Source of the DNA: Paulownia fortunei
Lineage: Eukaryota > Streptophyta > Magnoliopsida > Lamiales > Paulowniaceae
Direction of reading: 5' to 3'
DNA length: 64,000 bases
Assembly (NCBI GenBank): GCA_019321725.1
Contig: CM033120.1
Coordinates: 1,240,001-1,304,000, forward strand
Under the pieces are notes generated by a model. That model worked only from the letters and a program-made list of their open reading frames with translations. It was not told where the DNA came from and did no database searches. Positions within the stretch are counted from its first letter, which is position 1. Each line of letters begins with the position of its first letter. This document shows positions 12,211-23,330 of this stretch, one piece after another. The position numbers were made by a program, and so were the translations under genes.

Positions 12211-12575
12211 AGTACGCTTAGGAGAGGGATAGAAAAATTTCAATAGAATTTTGAGATCTCGTAAGGGCTCAAATTTAGGAATATAAACGAATCGATTCGA
12301 GTCTAACATATTACTATTCAAACTTGTTTGAATTCTTATCGAGTTTCAAAAATTATGTTTGAAATTAGTTTAATTGTTAATCAAGTCGAATTTGAACAAA
12401 TTTTAATCAAGTCAAACATGAATCAAGCTTGAGTAGCTTGATTTTTTTATAAATATTTTTTTATTTTTCACTAATCGAGTCGAGATCAAGCCAAACTTCA
12501 AATCTTATCGAATGAAAAAATGTATTCAAACTTAGTTTGTCAAGTTAACGAACCAAGTTCAAATGATATGAGCTT
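12211..12575. other. AT-rich spacer with ATCGAGTCGAG-type subterminal motifs
   Basis: Repeated short motifs (CGAATCGATTCGAGTC, TAATCGAGTCGAGATC, AATCAAGTC) resemble the subterminal repeats of non-autonomous hAT-like elements. Ends and target duplication are not visible, so no element is called. Confidence 0.35.
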
Positions 12576-13135
12576 TTATACAATGATGAGTGCATGCCCG
12601 ATAACTAAAAATAATGCTCTTTGTGTGAAAGAGATATCTTTATCCTTTTCAGTTTTGAGGATGATAAAATCTATATGGATAATCGATTTGTCAACATTCT
12701 CAAATACACCTTTATTTTTCACTATAAAATATTTTAATGAGCAATCTACCAACTCGTGATTCTTCAATTCATACTTGTGCGATGAGATCCCCATATCATC
12801 CTCCACAACATTTGATATAGGTTTGTTATTTTGTAAAAGACGAGGATAAGAAACTTCGAGTGATGGCTTTTGAGATGCGCTTAGTTGAACATTTTCTTGA
12901 TCTTCTCTATTCTCCGCTAGAGGTATTTGTATTGATATTTGTTGTTCATCCTTCATCAGTTTTTTAATCCACAAGATAGTTTCAATCTCTTCATCACTTA
13001 GCACATTAACATCCCAATATTCTTCTCTTTTCTTCGCTAGAGGTATTTGTATTGATACATCTTATTCATCATTCATGAGTTTTTCAATCCACAAGATAAT
13101 TTCAATAACTTCATCACTTAGCATCACAATGTTCT
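12576..13135 (-). pseudogene. Unrecognised 142-codon frame with an upstream partial tandem duplication
   Basis: On the minus strand an open frame starts at 13004 (MLSDEEIETILWIKKLMKDE) and ends at 12576. It is hydrophilic with acidic and lysine-rich stretches and a hydrophobic C-terminus (LFLVIGHALIIV). The frame is open further upstream (EEYWDVN before the Met). A diverged second copy of the first approximately 38 residues lies immediately upstream (13021-13135) and contains a stop. I do not recognise the family. The internal duplication and the stop suggest a decayed gene or transposon fragment rather than a live gene. Confidence 0.3.
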
Positions 13136-15010
13136 TCGCCCTCATTTAGTCGCTTATACTAAAGTTCTTTTTCCTCTTTTTTTGGTTTACTCATATTTAA
13201 CTATATTTCTGCCATGGCCACATGCAACGTAGCTGGCAAGCCCTAGCCCTTCACAAATTCCGCCATGACTCCCTTTTCTTGGACTCCTCCGCCACCACAA
13301 CCAGCATCTGCAGCACCGTAGTCCATCCCTTGCCGCCACCAAATCCAACCCCACACAGAAAATGGTGGCATGTTTCTACAAATCCCACCACCAAACCCTA
13401 ACGCAGCAAGTGGAGTCCGGCCAATGAAACTCAGAGAACTATGCTACTGCTCCTTAGAGACTAGTTCTTATGGTAGTCAGTTTTATGGCATTGCCCACAA
13501 TCATAGTAAAACAAAACATGAACTTTTTTTTAAGCATTTGGTGTAAAATATTTTGATACTAAGATTATATCTCAATATAAATATAAATTGTTTTTTGATT
13601 TTTTTTTTCCTTTTTCTAGCTAGCTCAAGCTATTTTTTACTATTTTTAAGTCATTCTTCATTATTCTAATATTTTAGTTTTAATGGTCTGCAGAATTTTT
13701 CAGTTTTGTAAGGTTATTCTTCATTATGAAGTGTGGCATATGAATAATTGAAAATTAACTTCATATGGCATTTATTTTTCTCTATGAAAAAATCAATCAC
13801 TTCTAATTTTTCCATATGTCACAATAATTAAAATCTTTTAAGTTCTTAGCATGGGAAATGGTTTTCCATATGTTATGCCACGCCATTTCCTAAAAAAAAA
13901 ATGAAAAGTTTCTGCTTGTTTCCATGCTAACCAAAAAGATGCAGATGCCATCGAGATTGGATTGCTAACTTCTTCTAAATATGATATTTTGGAACGGAGA
14001 TTCTCAAAATCTGCAATGCCAGAAAATTTTTATTACGGTAATACAAATTTATTATCATTCCTCCTTTGTCACAAGTAAGGCATTCCACATGCATGCATGC
14101 CATGCTATGTTTGTCGTTTTCTTTTCGTTTGGTAGGAGAATTATTACTAAAATTAATGAAAAATAAAAATTACTCATATTCAAAATTAGCACAATATAAT
14201 TCCCATTTGAAAATAGAGTTTTTGTAGTTATATTTCATTTGACATATTCTTCTATAAGACAACAATTATTGTCCCCACCCCACATCCCCTGATAACAAAA
14301 TACAAAAACTCTATTTAATGTAATTGCACCATCTCTTGTAATAAATCCCCTCTGTTTGATTTTTATCCGTCTGCTTCCCTTGTACCCTTTGTTGCCTCCA
14401 CTTCTCATCATTCCTTTCTCTCCATTGAACTCTATCTGCAGTGTTACTTTTCTTTGTCATCCTCATCTATCTATCTGCATACATTGACTTCCTCTTGTCA
14501 TATCATTTAATAAAAGACCCTCCAAAATTTGTTGAATAACAACTTAGAATTTTTACTTGCTCCTTAGGTTTTGGTGATTCAAAGAAGCCTCTTTGTTGAT
14601 CTCAATCTAAATGTCAAGGTAGTCGGAAAAGGTTTCATTTGTGTAAGTTTTTCGTCGTTTATAAATTTATTTCTTATTTTTATTTTTCGTCTGTTTCACC
14701 AAAAAAACACACTCCACTCACGCACACACCGCCAATCAATGCTTATACAAACATGCAAAATAAACCAATTAAAGTAAATATGTGTATACATTCTCATACA
14801 CTTATGTGTCTGTGTTGCAGGTAAATTTCATGAGAAAGGTGAGTTTTCTTTTGTTTTTCACGTATTTGTAATTTAATTTTTTTTTTTTTTTTTTTGGTTT
14901 TTGCATTTGTTGGGGAAAAGGCACATAAAACACACACTTTACTTTGCTCAAGTTTTGTTCTAATGTTATTCCTCTTTGTAGGAGTTTGTGCATGTTAGCA
15001 TTTCAAATGC
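13136..15010 (+). repeat. Duplicated unit, copy B
   Basis: 13140-13420 carries the transit-peptide-like fragment. 13470-13800 matches 19920-20290 (GCCCACAATCATAGT, TTTTACTATTTTTAAGTCAT, CTTCATTATGAAGT). 13860-14340 matches the middle of the 4071/21001 block, and 14690-14850 matches 23170-23290 (CACGCCAAT-type text followed by TTCATGAGAAAGGT). The order equals copy C but is shorter, so B and C are duplicates of one ancestral unit. Confidence 0.75.
13214..13400 (+). pseudogene. Transit-peptide-like exon remnant, copy B
   Basis: After an ATG-containing CCATGGCC, one frame (MQRSWQALALHKFRHDSLFL, 13228 onward) continues to a TAA at about 13399, rich in Ser, Thr, Ala and Pro. The alternative frame from the upstream ATG stops after 11 codons. 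In copy C the homologous frame reads differently because of indels, so at least one copy is frameshifted. Composition resembles an organelle transit peptide, but no family is recognised. Confidence 0.35.
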
Positions 15011-16014
15011 TTCAAAAATCAAGTTTGACTGAATCTAACCAATTATCATAAATGATTTCCATTATTTTGTGATTGGCTATTCACTTTGAGACGTGTGCTA
15101 AAAATACATAATAAATATGAACTTACGCGGTCTGCAACAAATTTTGAGTACAATAAACTTACATAAGCAAAACAAAAAACAAAAAAAAAATTGTGGATAA
15201 AATATTAGTGAAAATTTATTTTTCTATGGAAAAAAAAAAGAATACTTTGTACAATATTTTTTGTACGTGCAATGCACGTGCCCTTATTGGTTTAGAAATG
15301 AACCATTGTGTATGTGAAGAAATAAGACATAATTCATTGTCTTGTTGGAAAAGATGGTTGAAAAACAACTTTTCGATATGAACTCAATTATGGTAAATGC
15401 AGAGGACAAGAGATGAAGAGATTGGCTATGGATGTGGTTGGTAGTAAAAATTCAAATGTTAATTCCAGCAACTAAAGAGAAAGCATTATTGTCACTACAC
15501 TCTGTCTCAAATCCAGGAACTCGAAACGTAAGTTCTAATTAATTCATAGAATTTTCATAAAAACTAACTTTTTTAATTTTTGGTATGACTAGGTGGGCAA
15601 ATCGTAAGCCCGCTTAAAAAGAAAGGATTTAGGTGATAAATGTATCTCCAAATATATTTTACTACTACACTGAGAAATCAAAAAATGCATGGCAATAGGG
15701 ATAAAGCCCAATGTCCCCATCATCCCCTCCTCTGCAACATAAAAGAAAAAACTAAAAATAGGTATTATCTATACTGTTATAAAAATGTGAATGTTTATTT
15801 CAATTTTTTATTCGACTAAAATATCCATTTAATATTGTTGATTGTAATGGTAGTTATGTAATTTAATAATAATATAATTTTAAAATAAATAATACTTATT
15901 TTTTTAATTGATCAATAAGATTATAAGATAATTACAATAAAAAAACACCAAAAGTTCAAGTTAAACTCAACTTTTATTTGTTTGATATTTCGAAAATATA
16001 TATGAAAATTATAT
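15011..16014. other. Intergenic DNA, nothing firm
   Basis: AT-rich with poly(A) runs. A stretch near 15370-15535 is less AT-rich and ends at a donor-like GTAAGT, but gives no recognisable protein. Confidence 0.5.
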
Positions 16015-16385
16015 TTATAAGTACTTTATTTTTGTTTTCTCTTTTGTCCATTTATGTGTTCATATTTTGATTCAATTATTTTGTTAAATAATTTTTTTTG
16101 AAAAAATAAAAAATTAAATAGTTCAAATAAATAACAAAATCTAATTGTATTTTGAATTTATTATTTTTAGTTTGGTAAGTTAAAATTAAAGAAAAAAAAG
16201 TATAATATTAATTAATAAAAATAAAATAAGATATAAAAAATATTTATAAAACTTGTAAAAATTAAAATTTGATATAGGGTATGGTTCAATAAATCAAAAA
16301 AATAAAACACTCAAATTAAAATCAAACCGAATATTGAATTTTTATAAAAAATAAAATTAAACATCAAATCAAAATTTTTTGTTAG
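16015..16385 (-). repeat. Inverted third copy of the 10810-12210 repeat (second half)
   Basis: Reverse complement matches 11820-12200: TTTGTCCATTTATGTGTTCA, AATCTAATTGTATTTTGAAT and AGTTTGGTAAGTTAAAATTA are the mirror images of blocks in unit 2. It lies just upstream of the Helitron remnant. Confidence 0.75.
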
Positions 16386-16739
16386 ACTTTGGTACATACT
16401 GAAAGATTTATTGTAATGTCAACTGCAATTTATTTATTTTTGTAATACCTCAATTTATATTCTTTTAAAATACCTAATTTTTTTATGTTAATTTCAATTC
16501 TTATTCTCTTTCTCGAATTTATACATATTTTTAACTAATAAAATTACAACAAATAAAATTTTAAAAGTTATAGGTATCATCATTTATATACACTAACTGC
16601 AAAATTTCAAAATTATTGATATCTATCAATATGCCAAACTTGAAAAATAAAATACAATCAACCATCAAATATCTACCTCTGCATGTACTTTTACTGTCAA
16701 ATATTTAGTTGAATTACCTAAAATTTACTATAGAATCGA

Positions 16740-18290
16740 TAAGGGTGTGTATTGTGAACCAACAAATTTGAGAGTTCTTTGGATACATACCAATGCCTAA
16801 AAATTTTAAAAAATAATCAAAAACTTCAGTTGATCTACAAGTTGCCAAAATTTTAAAAAAATTGAATTTTTTATTGGAGAACATGAAAAAATATTTTATT
16901 TTAATTCATATGATCTTCCAAATATTCCTATTAATATAGATATTACAAGATAAAATGTCAGTATAAATACCTCTAAAATATTAAAAAGCACATCTAAAGT
17001 TGAATCATGTACAGTATAAAAAAATTTCAATGATCTTACATTACATACAAAAGGGCAAGATTTTCTTTATTGATGGGTCAGGTGAAATACAAACAAGATT
17101 TTTATACCATACATCATTATTTCATTTTAGATTCAAAAATTAAATAACATTTGTAACGGCAACATCTAAAGTTGGTGTCGCAATAATACTAGAAGCTAGA
17201 ACAACACATTCTCACTTCAAAATATAAATAGATGCAATTGAATCCAGTGAGGGTACTATATCTAAGTAAAGTTTATTACGTAAAACACAACTACTTTCAT
17301 GGGATAAAGCACTAATGGCGAAACGATGGCTATCAAGAATATTGATAAAACTATTGAAAAACGTAATGAAAAATAATAAGAATTTTGGTGGAAAAGTAGT
17401 AGTTTTTGTGAAAATTTTAGACAAGTATTAAAAGTTGTTCACAGGGCAACAATCTATCAAATTATTTATGTAAGTTTGGTAAAATCATATTTATAGCCGA
17501 AAATAAAAAAAAAATATTTTGTCAATGAACTTGAGTTGAGGAATAATCCAGACTTCAATGAGTTCTAATTTAGAGAGAAAATGTGAGGAACCAAATGATA
17601 CTAAAGGTAATATCAAAATTCTAGAAGAGATGATTTTTAAATATGACAATGAAGAAAACTCAAAATTAAGATTTATTAGGTATATTTTCCCAACCTTAAA
17701 TAAAAATATCCATTCAACTCTTTACATGACAAATTGAGCATCGAGAAATAATAACTTTTAATAGTTTTGATAAAACTATTGATAACACAAATTACTATTA
17801 TGAAGAGGATGTTTTGAACTCTTTAACTCCAAATAGTTTGCCTCCTCATAAGTTGGTGTTGAAATTTTTTTTACCCCTTTTGAAAAATCTAAACCCATAA
17901 AATGGATTGAGTAATGGTATAAGAATGGTATGCAGGATTTCAAAAATAACATAATTGATGTAAATATTGTGTTTGACAACATACTATAAAGGATGTCTTT
18001 ATACTTATAGTATCACTTTCACCAACTAAACATAAAGGTTATCTATTTTAACTTAGACGTAAACAATTATGTATTAAACTTTGCTTTGAAACGACAAAAA
18101 AAAAGTTCAAGGACGAATAATTCCAAATGTTGGTATATATTTGTCTCATTCAATATCTTCTCATGACCAATTAAATGTTGCTCTCTTCAAAGTAATTTCA
18201 ATGTCTATAACCATTAGTTAATTAAATAAGACACCTAAAATGAAAGAGGAAGGCAGAGATTAAAAATATTGTGTATAGAGACAAATATTT
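16740..18290 (+). pseudogene. Dead Helitron helicase (PIF1-like RepHel C-terminal part)
   Basis: No long ORF survives, but across frames the plus strand spells the ordered landmarks of Helitron helicases. These are YDLPNIPINI (about 16905-16935), a Walker-A region KIFFIDGSGEIQTRFLY (17054-17110; family IFFIDGPGGTGKTFLYR, so the P-loop is destroyed), a segment like ATSKVGVAIILEARTTHSHF (17165-17220), WDKALMAKRW (17301-17331; family WDEAPMAKR), FGGKVVVF (17382-17406), and near the end IIPNVGIYL and HDQLNVALFKVIS (18115-18200; family GIYLP..FSHGQLYVALSR), then IKNIVYRD near 18260. Helitrons move by rolling circle and often capture host gene pieces. Termini were not found. Confidence 0.75.
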
Positions 18291-19250
18291 TTTTCTTAAA
18301 TAATACATTATACTATATTATTTTTATTAGAAAAATACAACATTAAAGCAGAATTCACTGTAACACAAAGTTTTAATATCTAACAATCATGTAATATGAA
18401 GAAAACTCCATCATTTAAGTAATTAAAGAAAAAATAATTTGATTACTTATGATGGTCATAGTAAATTAAAATAGTTTAATAATATTATGTATAGGCTGTA
18501 TGTACAACTATTAATATGTAAAAAAATAAAAATTGATTCTGTAGATTATTGAATATTGGATATGTATTTTACTTAATTTTTAATTCTACACCCTAATCCT
18601 TTCACTTAGTTCCACATATATGTATCATTAAAGAAAAAATATAGTTGAATTATAGTTTTATTTATGTTCGTAAAAGGGATATTTTTTTAATACTAATTAT
18701 TTATCTTGCATAATATCTGGATTCTTTCAATTTGTCAAAGTGTCATCTACAAAGTATGAGTTAAAAGAGAATCTCTTTGTTTTTTGTAATGTCATATCGA
18801 TCAATAGTTAATTTATGAAATATTTGAAATATTTTATTTTTTATTATTATATTTTTATTCAATATTTCTTAATTTAAAATCTATCTTATAATATTTTAAT
18901 TTTACTCAAATAAATTATTAAAAAATATAATTATTTTATTAGAATCATATAAATCACTTCCGACACACGTGTTACTTACTAATTTGTTTAAAAATGTGAA
19001 TTTCATCCCTATCAAGTGAAAATAAGTGTACTTATTTAATGCACATAAAGTTCTTTGAAAATAATTCCTCTGCCCACCTTACAAAAATCATGGTTCCTTC
19101 CTTGCAAGGCTGTAATAACTCTTCCATAAAAATGTTAATTTGATCCATTGATTGAAGGTTCTTCAAAGAATTTCCACACCCAGACGACAAGCAGAAAAAA
19201 GAACTTAGCCACTAACTAGGAATGGAAATATTACAAATCTAGTTTTGGTT
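18291..19250. other. AT-rich spacer, nothing recognised
   Basis: No coding frames or repeat ends were seen. The 3' terminus of the Helitron (CTRR with an adjacent hairpin) may lie here but could not be picked out by eye. Confidence 0.5.
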
Positions 19251-19269
19251 TCAAAATAAGCGCACCCAA

Positions 19270-19324
19270 ATGAAGGCAAGAAAAACCATCTTTTTGCAAT
19301 TCTTTCTGACTCTTATTCTCCATG
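19270..19324 (+). other. Signal-peptide-like first exon fragment
   Basis: ATG at 19270 opens 18 codons: basic MKARK, then a hydrophobic core ([11 protein letters not shown]). It ends at a good 5' splice site (CATG|GTAAGA at 19324/19325). This is how the first exon of a small secreted or receptor protein commonly looks. No downstream exon continuing it was found, so it may be a captured or orphaned exon. Confidence 0.35.
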
Positions 19325-19352
19325 GTAAGATTTTTTACCTTAGATCAAGTTC

Positions 19353-19397
19353 AACCTTCCAGCACTGGACAGACGTTAACCTTCCAGCACTGGACAG
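19353..19397 (+). repeat. Short tandem duplication before the HD-Zip fragment
   Basis: The 20-bp string AACCTTCCAGCACTGGACAG occurs exactly twice, 25 bp apart (19353-19372 and 19378-19397). Each copy ends in an AG that could act as a splice acceptor. It may mark the junction where the fragment was joined. Confidence 0.85.
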
Positions 19398-19501
19398 CAT
19401 GTGGCGGCCCAAGTGCAATAGGAGAAATATCGTCCGATGAACATCACTTAAGAACAGAGAACGCTAGATTAAGAGAAGAGGTAATGAAGTTGTCTAAGTG
19501 A
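19397..19501 (+). pseudogene. HD-Zip class IV transcription factor fragment (zipper-loop-zipper)
   Basis: Thirty-four codons read [18 protein letters not shown], then [16 protein letters not shown], then TGA. This matches the HD-Zip IV (ATML1/PDF2/ANL2 group) region between homeodomain and START, whose remembered consensus is CGGPxAIGEMSFDEHHL followed by [11 protein letters not shown]. The loop Cys of the family is retained. The homeodomain, START domain and rest of the zipper are absent, and the frame stops where the family continues RISAIA. An AG acceptor-like GGACAG lies directly before it. It is a gene fragment, not a gene. Confidence 0.8.
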
Positions 19502-22500
19502 TAAAAACCCTTCTTTTGTTGCAGCAAAAACTAAAAGTTATTTCTCCTCTTTTTTGGTTTACTCATTTGCAGATTGACTGTCATGGCCGCAAAGTAGCAG
19601 GTTGGCAAGCCCTTGCCCTTCAAAACTCCAGCGTGACTCCCTCTTCTTCGATACGTAGCCCATCCCCAGCTGCCACCAAATCCAACCGAGCACAGAAAAT
19701 GGTGGGATGTGTTTCTACAAATGCCACCACTGGTGTAAGGGATGTTATTAATGATGTATATATATCTGAGTGTATATCTCACTTTATATTTTACATACAT
19801 CTATCTATCTATCTATATATCTATATATATATAAGTATGTGTAAATGTATTGAGATGCACACCATCGGGTAAGTATTTACAAGACCTCCCACCACCAACT
19901 TGTAGGGCTAGTTCCTATATATGGTAGTCAATTTTGTGGCACTGCCCACAATCATAGTTAAAAATGAAAATGAATAACTTTTTTGAGCATTGGGTGTAGA
20001 ATGTTTTAATATCAAAAACTCATATTTATCATATAATAAGATTTACATGATTAACTAATATAAATTTAAATTGCTATTTGACTGGTTTTTTTATAATTTT
20101 ACTAGCGAGCTCAAGCTACTTTTTACTATTTTTAAGTCATTCTTCAATATTCTAATAATTTTATTTTTAATGTTTTGAAGAAATTTTCAGTTTTATGAGG
20201 CTACTCTTCATTATGAAGTATGGTGTATAACTAATTGCAAATTAACTTGATATGGCCTGTATTCTTCTTTATGAAAAAGTAGTTAGTAGTCACATTTCAA
20301 AGAGTTCTTTTTCTTTTTTTTTATTTTTTATTTTTTTGCTAGAAGGTATATTTATTTAATAAAAGACAAGGTATTGCTTTGATAAGTAGTCAACCAATCA
20401 TCTATAGTGAGAGATGTTGCTAATTAATTGAATTTTAGAATCTTTGCAGTTCTTTCAGTACTCTTTCAACTCTCATCTAAACTTTTATATAAAATCAAAT
20501 AAGAGAACTAATTAATTTTATGACAGAGGAAATTAGAGTAAACTATAAAATTCATAATCTCTTTATAAAGTCTTACTCTCCAGCAACAAATTGTGCATGT
20601 TTTAACACTTTGCAGTGAATTATATATTATGCTTTCTAGAAAAAAAATCTTATCAACCATGGGTAGAACTGATGTGAAAGTAGTTTAATTTAATATTTTA
20701 GAAATGCTATGAATTTTTAATATGCAGATTTTGGGGTGAGATTTAGATCATTTGGCATTTAAAGAAAATAACTAGATCTTGTCATTTGTGTTAAATTTGC
20801 AAGTCATATGCTTCAAAATAATTTCAAGATCAGAAATGTAATTTCCTATTAATCCTTCAAAACATGTAGCATGTATATGCCAGCATAATTGTAGAAGGTA
20901 TACTACAATATTTGCATATCTAGTAAATATGATACATATTTTGAGCATAATGAGACAACATTTAGCATTAGAACAAATTTTGAAATCATATGAGTATGAT
21001 AAGTTATCATATTTTTGCAATGAGATCTTGTCCAAATGTAAGACTTCGGATATTAGTCTAATTATATAGTGGTTTCTTTCATTAGTAAATAATATATATT
21101 CGATCGTTCTCCTCACAAGAGTTATTGATGTAACCGTAATTCTTTAAACTTGTTTTACATTTCATTCTCATGATGCTTTTCTTTTTTTCCTTATTATTAA
21201 GTCAATTTTCATGAGTATACTTTTGTTACCATTATACTCTTTTTTTTTTGCACCGTATCACTTAAATAGCTAAGTAATATAAGAATTCTAAGAAATAAAA
21301 TAGGAAGCAGCTACAATAGCTCGGAAAACCTCATGATAAAAATAAATTTTTCCTCATGTACTTTTGTCCTTGGAATTTAAAAATTTTTCATTGTTCAACG
21401 TTAATAAACACGTGAAGGCTTGACAATGATTTCAAATATATTTTGAACATATTTCACTAATTCACCAAATAAATGATTCACAACATAAGATGTCATTGCT
21501 GATTATTTTATAAGTAACAATTACAATTATTTAGTATCATATTTCATTAAATTAAAATGTTTTAATTGCTCCGTATGGGAAAATAGTTTCTAATCAATTA
21601 TCCCATGTCATTTTTCCTAAAAATAGTAAAATAGTTTCATTGCATCTGATGCTAATTGAAACATGTGCATTCAAGATCGGAGTTTTAACTTGTTCTTCTT
21701 CTATATATGACATTTTAGAAACTCACAAATTCTCAATATCTATAATGCCGAAAAATTTTATTACAGTAATACAAATTTATTATGTTTCCCTTTAGTCCTT
21801 AGAACAAGATCGAGTCATGTCTATCCGTATTTTTTTCTTTTTGTTTGGTAAGAGAATTATTTTTAAAAGCATTCATAAAGTAAAACTTCTCATATTCAAA
21901 ATTAGCACCATATATTATGCTTGGTTGTATAGATAGAATTAGAAAGAAAATAGATTTTATAGTTATACTTCCTTTGACATCTACTTCTATAAAACATAAT
22001 ATTCCCAACCTCCACCCCAGCACTTCTTTCACAGACTACATGAATACCATAACTCCATTTAATATAGTTGCACCATCTCTATAGAGCTTATAATAAGTCA
22101 TTTTATCTAAGTTTTCTCCATTTAGACTCATGTGACGATCCATTCAAAATAGACATCTTCCTTAATTTTGCAAGATTTAAAGATAAATGTGAAAATGTGT
22201 AGAATTCAACAATGTTTTGCAATAATCTAGAAATTTCTAGAAAATATTGAAAGATTTTAGAAAATTCTGAATGATTCTAAAACCTTCCATATGGTGTAGA
22301 ACATTGATGAATATTTTAGAGTATTTAAAGCATCCTACAGCGTTCTAGTGATATGTAGAATAACTTGGAAAAATAAAGAAAATAGCAAAAAGTTGTAGAA
22401 GCTTCTAGGAAGGTAACGAAGGATAGTAAAGCTTTTAGAATACCTTCTTGTAATATTTAGTAGCATATGGATATTATAAATAGGAGTTAGGACTTCAAAG

Positions 22501-23330
22501 CTCTTTTGTCTTAACACTCATTAGAGGCTGACTTAGCTAAGCCTCTTAATATCGAGACACTTAACTATCTTAATATATAAATGTTAAGATATTACTTAGC
22601 CATCTTAATATATAAATGTTAAGATATTTAATATCGTGACACTTAGCCATCTTAATAGTAGCGGATGAGAATGCACTTGAATTGGGATTGAGTCAAATCT
22701 TTGTAACAAAATAAAAATATACTTAAATATAAAATGAATTATAGTAAGTATGGTAGTAAATAGTAGAAAAAATATTTAAATTTACCTATGGTATAAATTT
22801 ATAACTTACCAGCCTTTTTGGTGGAATTCATATGAATAGAAAGTGGAGGACGTGCAATTGACTAAACCTAAAAATCTTCTCTACATATATATTAATGCAT
22901 GGGTAATGTGGTCTTTTACTCATAAATTCCAAATGGGTTGGTGATAAGATGTTGTACTGGATATCATCTGAAAATTAGTTTGTTGATACAATTTGTATTG
23001 CTTTGATATGATGGCCAACCAATCTCATATGAAAACCTATTTTGAGAGAGCACTTTATAGTTATCAACATTGAATTTAATTTATAGTTATCAACATTGAA
23101 TTTAAGGTTAAGGAAAGCTTTTAAGAAAGTTAGTTTGTTGCTTATACTCTATTTCTTCTTTTTCACATTCCTCATTCTAAAGTCCACACTCTCCAATCAC
23201 ACCCACCACGCCAATGTTCATACACTTGCATCACAATGAAAAAAATATGTTTGAATACACTTCATGAGAAAGGTGTGTTTGCATTTGTAACTCTTTTTTC
23301 ACATTTGTAGGGGGCAAAAAAAAGGAAAAG
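19500..23330 (+). repeat. Duplicated unit, copy C (longest)
   Basis: It contains the transit-peptide-like fragment (19540-19745), the 19920-20300 segment shared with copy B, the 21001-22640 block shared with copy A (and partly B), and the 23100-23310 segment ending TTCATGAGAAAGGT shared with copy B. Within it, a roughly 55-bp unit containing ATATAAATGTTAAGATATT is tandemly repeated at 22550-22650. Copy C gives the most complete picture of the ancestral unit. Confidence 0.75.
19580..19745 (+). pseudogene. Transit-peptide-like exon remnant, copy C
   Basis: A frame through HGRKVAGWQALALQNSSV continues Ser/Thr/Pro/Ala-rich text and ends SNRAQKMVGCVSTNATTG, next to GTGTAAGG, a possible donor. The frame opened by the ATG at 19582 itself stops at TAG after four codons. 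The matching frame in copy B differs by indels. It is Ser/Thr-rich with few acidic residues, as in chloroplast transit peptides; no parent gene recognised. Confidence 0.35.
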
